From positions 2,790,001 through 2,854,000 of the forward strand of contig NC_079491.1 of assembly GCF_020520425.1 (NCBI RefSeq): a DNA stretch of 64,000 bases, read 5' to 3'. The notes under the pieces were generated by a model. The model worked only from the letters and a program-made list of their open reading frames with translations. It did no database searches and had not been told where the DNA came from. The position numbers and the translations under genes are program-made. This DNA is from Spinacia oleracea (lineage: Eukaryota > Streptophyta > Magnoliopsida > Caryophyllales > Amaranthaceae). Below, piece after piece: positions 58,489 through 64,000 of this stretch; position 1 is the stretch's first letter; each line of letters opens with the position of its first letter.

Positions 58489-59222
58489 TTGTGTTCATTG
58501 CAATATGTAGTTTTGGTGACTGGAATAGAAGAAAAGTGATGTATAATTTTGTGATTAGATTAGAAAAGAACTTGGAACAACATTTTGTGTTGGTGATTGA
58601 TCTAGAAAATGTATATCTTAGAATACGATACAATATGTCTAAGGAATTACAATAGTATGGCTGGAGTAGTTGTGTAGTTGTGTCACTGTGTGACAATTAT
58701 CATGTTTCCCAAACAAGGATTTTGGAATTGAATTACGTCTAAACTAGGAATTAGAATTACGTCTAAACTAGGAATTACAAAATAGTATGGCTGGAGTACG
58801 TACTTGTGTAGTTGTATATTTTGTTTCCCAAACACGGATTTTGGAATTGAATTCCTTCTTTTAAGATTTAAAGTTTGGTCTGGAATTGAATTCATCCATT
58901 GAAATGAATTCCATGTGTGTTGTTATGTACATGTGTGTGAACTCGGTTTCTCTGCTTGTGTCAAAGGCCCAAAAGACTTTTATTTTGGTAACTTACCTTA
59001 ATAATTTGTGGAGTGACATACTTCGTATAAGTTTTATCATTAGCTTTTGTCGCTGACTAACCTTAAGGTTTTCTTTATTATAGTTTCTAAGTTCAAAACT
59101 TCATTATTTAATCTTAAACAATTTCAGGTAACTAATCAATTGTTTTTTTCCTTTTTGGTGAAAACGAACACGTTTAATTGTGTGCTAGATGATTATAACA
59201 CATTTGTATTTTTTTCCTTTTA

Positions 59223-59430
59223 GGCTTTGTTCTTTTCAACTTATTTTGACTTATTCCAGATAAAATAAGTTCAGATAAGTTCAGTTAAGCTAAGATAAGT
59301 ACAAATCATGTAAGTTCAACAATAAGTTTTTTTTTCCAGATAAGTTTAGTCAAGTTCAGACAAGTTCAGATAAGTTCAGTTAAGTTCAGTTAATATAAAT
59401 TCAGTCAAAATAAATTCAATAGAACAGAGC
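59223..59430. mobile_element. Tourist-like MITE (PIF/Harbinger)
   Basis: Starts GGCTTTGTTCTTTTCAACTT and ends TTCAATAGAACAGAGCC in inverted form, with TTA duplicated on both sides. The interior is AAGTTCAGATAAG repeats. Confidence 0.8.
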
Positions 59431-59744
59431 CTTAATATCACAAGTTTTCGGTGAATTTCTTACAACACACTTTTTTTTTACTGTTAATATCACAAACTTT
59501 CCATTGAAATTCCTATTTCAAAGTGTTACTAATTGGTGTTTACTTAATAGTGGTGTATAGAATTTGGTTCGCTAGTGAAGGTGCCCGAAATTAATACTTG
59601 TTGACAGGAATACAAGATTATGATGGGAAAACGAGATGTGCTAGCTAGTTTGTGATTGAGCAATGGTTAATAGTTACATATAAATCAAGCAAGTAACCAA
59701 GCATTAAGCCAAAACAAGGAAATAACCGTGTAAATCCAAGAGTA

Positions 59745-59870
59745 GGGGTGAGCAAAAATTGGTCCGGATTGGAAAAATGGACCGGTCTAGACCTATCGAC
59801 CCAGACCGGATCGGACCGAAGGCAATTAGTCCGGTCTCCGGGTCGAGAAATATCAAGTTCCTAAAACCAA
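59745..59870. mobile_element. hAT-like element end (TAGGGGTGAGCAAAA family)
   Basis: Begins TAGGGGTGAGCAAAAATTGG with GGACCGGTCTAGACC words, the style of plant hAT non-autonomous elements. The other end is not visible before the A-rich stretch at 59868. Frames through it are spurious. Confidence 0.45.
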
Positions 59871-60100
59871 AAAAAAAAAAGAAAAAAAAAAGGAGAAAAA
59901 AAAGTACTGTAGAAAACTTACATGGCACTATTTCCCTCTAACCGCCAATTTGACTCCCTTTGACAAATAAAACAAACAGCAAAAAAGGCGCACAAATAAA
60001 ATCACTCAGTCTTCGTCTTCCTCCTTTTATGGTTAATTGGTTATCAAATCTTTTGTTTAAATTCTTTGTTTTTTGCGTAGATTTTCTTCAAATTTCCACC

Positions 60101-63100
60101 ATGAGTGACATCTTCACAGCAGTTTTCACTGGAGACCTTAAACTCATCAAAGGTAACATTATTATAATTATTATATTTTTGCTTTTTATTACAAATAATA
60201 CTCGTAATTTTTGTAATTAATTCATACTGGAATTGAGTTCTTGCCAACTTTTTTGTTTGCAGAAATGGCAACAAAATTTAATAATAAGTTTGGAGAACAG
60301 AAGGCGAAAGAAATCTTGGGAGCAAAAGACTCGAAGGGGCGTACAATTCTACACATTGCTGCTTCCGAGGGTCGAACTCTAATCTGCAAATACCTAGTTG
60401 GTACTATCAAATTTGATGTTAATAGAACAGATTTAATGGGTAAATGATTCTTTCAAGTATTATACTTACTAATCTTGATCGAATTGTGATTTGTGGAATT
60501 GTGGGTGATTTGCGTGATAATCGAATTGTGCACTTTTAGGGTTTTTAGTGTTAATGTGTGTTGTTTTTAACTTCTAAGCCTTTAATCATGTGAATCATGT
60601 AAATTATTTGGTTAGGTTAGGTGTTATACATTGTGATTACAGATCTAATTGTGCCATTTTGGGGGGTTTTTAGTACTAATGTTTGTAGTGATCGATGTTG
60701 TTAAATTCCAATGTTAATCTCGCGTCCTCGAATTTATTGCCATCTTTCGGCTAACTAAGTGTCGAATTTATTGCAATTACTTGTTTGTTCTTATATTGTT
60801 TCTTTATTGATTATTATATGCAAAAGAATGAGCTTTTCTTGGGTTTATTTTGAGTTTATATGGTCTATTTTATAGGTTACACTCCTCTGCATCATGCGGT
60901 TGTGGAAGGGCATTTCATGACTTCTTCTTTTCTACTGGATCATGGTGCAGATCCTAATGTGACGAGCAACGCGGGATTAACTCCATTGCACTATGCTGCT
61001 AAAATAGGTCCCTAAAACTTATTGAGCTACGTTGTATGTATGAGTCTTGTCACGTTACTAGTTTAAACTTGGCTTTACTGTTGCAGGAAAAAAAGACTTG
61101 GTGAAATTGTTAATAACAAAAGGTGCTGAAGTTGATGCGCCATCATCGTCTGCTAAAGGCACGCCATTGCGATTTGCCACTGCATATAGCATGAAAGAGG
61201 CTGTTAAGATTTTGCTTGAGCATAAAGCTAATGTATGTGACAACACTTAGTTTTCTTAATTATGTATTTGACTGAGATGATATGCTTTGATTATTGTCTT
61301 TGATGTTGATGTATGTACTTTATGTTACTTGGCCTTGGGTAGTGCTGTAGTGGTATGTTGCATTCTCACACTTCCATGTTTTTGGTCTAAAGTTAAGTGT
61401 CAAGCCTCAAATTTCCATACCCAAGTTAGAGCTCAATTTGCGCGCATGTTGATTCCTTTTTGTTTGAAATGAATGCTTTGCTAGTGTCCACTTCCATCTT
61501 TTTGGTCCAAAGTTAAGTGTCAAGTAACCTTCTCTGTTTGCAATGAACCTTCTTCTTTCATGGTGCAGCCAAATTATGCTACTCATCCCGTATTGAACCC
61601 GTTGATGGTTGCCGTCCTAGAGAAATCCGTTGATTGCGTAAGGCTACTGCTGAAGGTACTATTTTATGGCTTTGTCTCTTTAACCCTCTTTTTTTTACAA
61701 CACACTAGTAAAGGATGTCCTGGTATTTATTTGATTTTTTTGTAGTACAAATGTTACATGATTGAAGTTCAATGTCAGTATTATCTCAGAAGATTCATCC
61801 TTTTGATCTTTGTTACGTTCTTGTCGCTTCCTCACAAGGTTTCCAACCAATCATTAAACAACCAAAGCCAAAGTTCAACAGAGCTAGTATTATCTTCACT
61901 ATTATCATCACTTGAATAGTCTTCGTCATTGAGAACACGCCCTTTTTCCAAGTATTTTCTGTATTGTTTTCCAGGATCTTCAAGTAAAGATATAATATAA
62001 GCCAAAGTATGGTTCCAACCATTAATAGGTGAAACACATCCTCCCTAAACTTCGACACAAACACATCAATACTTCCTGCTGACCCTACCTTAATCACAGC
62101 CCCATTACTAAGTAACCCAACAACAGAAACATTCTACTATCTCGGGCTAACGGGCCTAAGTGTAGGAGGTACAACATCTTTTGTAATAGACAAGGACGGC
62201 AGTGACTCGATTAGAGTCACGGGTGTATGAGCTCTTGAGAGATGAGTTTCGAAAGGGAACGAGTCATCTACCAATGGCAGATGAGGTGGCGATATTTGAT
62301 ACATGTTATGACCTTAGAGGGCAAGAAAGTGTGGAGGTTCCGGCAGTAGAATTTCACTTTGCTGGTGGTAAGAGTTTGGGCTTGCCGGAAAAAAATTATG
62401 TCATTCCGGTCGACACAGAAGGGACATTTTGCTTGGCATTTGCACCAACAACTGCATCAATGTCTATAATTGGGAATGTGCAACAGGAAGGGATACGTGT
62501 AGGATTCAATCTTGTTTATTCCTTAGTTACCTTTCAACCTAATCAATGCTAGTTTTTAATTACATTTAGGTGCACATGTATTATTATTATTTCAACTTCA
62601 ATCATGTAACAATCAACTTATGATGACTTTTGGCATCTGTGATTAATCAGTTATTAGAAGCTATGTCTTTCATCTGCTGATTATTTTGTTATACTTGGTG
62701 CAGCATGGTGCTGACCCGAATCTTGGTTTTCATGGAGAAAGACCTTTGATTGCTGCTGTACAAGAAGGCCTTATAGAGATTATGAAATGCTTGCTTAAAG
62801 CTGGAGCTAATCCTAATGCTACTAATTTTGTGAGTGAAAGATAACATTCACACGCTTTTAAGAGTTTTGGCCTTAACCTCGTACTCCTGCTCAGAAGATT
62901 AACTTGCTTTCATTCTTATTACCGTGTCTTCTATTTCAGTGTGATCTTACACCAATTGAAATTGCGGCTGTGGAAGGTAATCTTGAAATTGTAAACATCC
63001 TCTTTGATTTTACTGCTCCTATTCCTCATATTCCGACTTGGAGCATTCCTGGAATACACGAGTATATCAACTCTCGGGAAGTAAAAAATCAGGTTCATTA

Positions 63101-63849
63101 TGCAACCCTTTTATATTCTCAAAACCAAAAACAAAAAACTACTTATGTTAGTTCTTGGGGTTGCATTTGATGGTTTATTGTTACCACATTTCATAACTTG
63201 CAGCGCGAACTCAAAGCTGAAACAAGATTCTTAGAAGCAAATGAAAATGCAGCACAATCCGTCAGAGAAAATGATTACATGACTGCAGTTTACTGGTATA
63301 CAGAGGTAAAAACAATTAAAACTGAACTATAACTTGGCCTTCAATTATGCTGCAATCTGAGTATTACATGCAATTTACTGGTATAGAGGTAGTATACTGC
63401 AATCTTTTTATGCTGCAATCTGAGTATTGTTAGTATGCTGCAATCTTTTGATGCTGCAATCTGAATATTGTTGTTCTTTTCATTCTTTAATTGGATAGGC
63501 TGTCAGGATAAAGCCAACAGATGGGATAATGTTCTCGAACAGGAGCTTTTGCTTTATCCGCTTGAACCAGGGCAATCTTGCACTCTCTGATGCAAAAATT
63601 TGTATTAGACTGAGACAAAATTGGGCTAAGGGATATTACCGGGCCGGAGCAGCCTATATGATGCTGCAGGTCTATGTCTATATGATCATGTTTTAATTTC
63701 TACTTTCTGGAATAAGTTTTGATTTTTTTTTCCGAATTGTGATAACTTTGTATTGCCGTATTGGTGCAGGACTATCAAAATGCAGTAGCAGCATTTGGGT
63801 ATGCGTGTACGTATGAACCTCTCAATACGGAGCTCCGAGATGCTTACAT
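60101..63849 (+). CDS. Ankyrin-TPR protein, gene E (3' end outside or displaced)
   Basis: Ten exons are inside the window: 60101-60152, 60263-60439, 60876-61007, 61087-61232, 61569-61655, 62704-62829, 62940-63092, 63204-63305, 63499-63669, 63770-63849. They encode about 408 residues without a stop. The layout matches A to D: seven ankyrin repeats (RTILHIAASEGRTLICKYLV, YTPLHHAVVEGHFMTSSFLL, LTPLHYAAKIGKKDLVKLLI, TPLRFATAYSMKEAVKILL) and a TPR domain. Exon 4 is one codon longer (SSSAKG). Of the clamp residues, SNRS Asn, WAKG Lys and the following Arg (GYYRAG) are all present, the most canonical of the five, although the first Lys is Asn. The final exon normally lies about 85 bases after exon 10, but a hAT-like repeat begins at about 63890 instead. 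Intron 5 carries a composite insertion (61770-62593). Confidence 0.85.
61770..62095 (-). other. Unidentified coding-like segment in intron 5 of gene E
   Basis: On the minus strand one frame gives NGWNHTLAYIISLLEDPGKQ, YRKYLEKGRVLNDEDYSSDD and SVELWLWLFNDWLETL, an acidic, soluble-looking exon-like piece. I do not recognise the family. It lies directly upstream of the aspartic-protease fragment, in the opposite direction, within the same insertion. Confidence 0.35.
62096..62552 (+). pseudogene. Captured aspartic protease (ASPG1-like, A1 family) C-terminal fragment
   Basis: Reads YYLGLTGLSVGG, then RVYELLRDEFRKGTSHLP, FDTCYDLRGQESVEVPAVEF, HFAGGKSLGLPEKNYVIPVD, GTFCLAFAPTTASMSIIGNV and QQEGIRVGFNLVYSLVTFQP. 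This is the conserved C-terminal half of plant nepenthesin-type proteases such as Arabidopsis ASPG1. The second active-site segment (VDSGT) between SVGG and RVYELL is degenerate, and the N-terminal half is absent. The native stop after NQC is kept. It cannot be an active protease. Confidence 0.85.
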
Positions 63850-63889
63850 GTAAGTTTGAAGAAAGAATGAAAAATTAAGCGTGATTTTT

Positions 63890-64000
63890 TTTGGGTGGGT
63901 TTTGGAATTTGGACAACTCAAAATTGCATTCTTAGTTATAAATTTGACCCGGCCTAAAAAGCCCGTTATGTTTGGCTCAAAATATCGGGTTTTGGCCAGA
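63890..64000. mobile_element. hAT-like repeat displacing the end of gene E
   Basis: GGGTGGGTTTTGGAATTTGG followed by CAACTCAAAATTGCATTCTT and AGTTATAAATTTGACC closely resembles the interior of the hAT element at 13599-13889. The element continues beyond the window. Confidence 0.6.

Noticed and set aside
62202-62552. A small stand-alone protease gene starting at MTRLES
   Set aside because: The frame is the C-terminal half of an aspartic protease; the N-terminal half with the first catalytic Asp is absent.

Overview
The window is nuclear DNA from a flowering plant. The evidence is spliced genes with GT-AG introns, long AT-rich intergenic stretches, and many Stowaway, Tourist, hAT and Mutator miniature elements, SINEs, LINEs and Helitron-like ends. 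The frequent motif CGGAGTA and the repeat families recall Caryophyllales (spinach, beet, goosefoot relatives), but the species is an inference. No complete transposase or retroelement gene is present.

Left part (1-10380): no host gene. It is a mosaic of small transposons (hAT at 3798 and 5695, Stowaway at 4441 and 7823, SINEs at 2018 and 8225), microsatellites and local tandem duplications.

10380-25000: a PUX1-type UBX gene (12525-13274) with a repeat-rich 5'-UTR intron; a candidate Helitron (about 14180-16015) carrying a NAC-like fragment; a recent tandem duplication of an intronless CAF1/POP2-type deadenylase gene (18728 and 23192); and, between the copies, a two-exon potato-inhibitor-I gene with a probable frameshift at its C-terminus.

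25000-64000: a cluster of five paralogous 11-exon genes for proteins with seven ankyrin repeats followed by a TPR domain, resembling Arabidopsis TPR10 (AT3G04710). They are called A to E here: A on the minus strand (26288-30167), B to E on the plus strand (34378, 41618, 53441, 60101). All exon models were built by hand from splice sites and give open frames of 429, 425, 408 and 428 codons for A to D; E leaves the window before its last exon. The copies differ in residues that in other TPR proteins hold the C-terminal EEVD tail of Hsp70/Hsp90, and D is a mosaic of B-like and C/E-like segments.

The same region is crowded with captured pieces of unrelated host genes: an acid-invertase fragment in an intron of D, an aspartic-protease fragment in an intron of E, two copies of a Mutator-like element carrying the start of a class-3 lipase gene, and fragments of a PUX1 3' end, an acyl-CoA synthetase, a DUF241 gene and an inorganic pyrophosphatase. 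The strongest candidate for something undescribed is this pairing: a fast-diverging ankyrin-TPR co-chaperone-like cluster in a locus that keeps collecting gene fragments by transposons and break repair.
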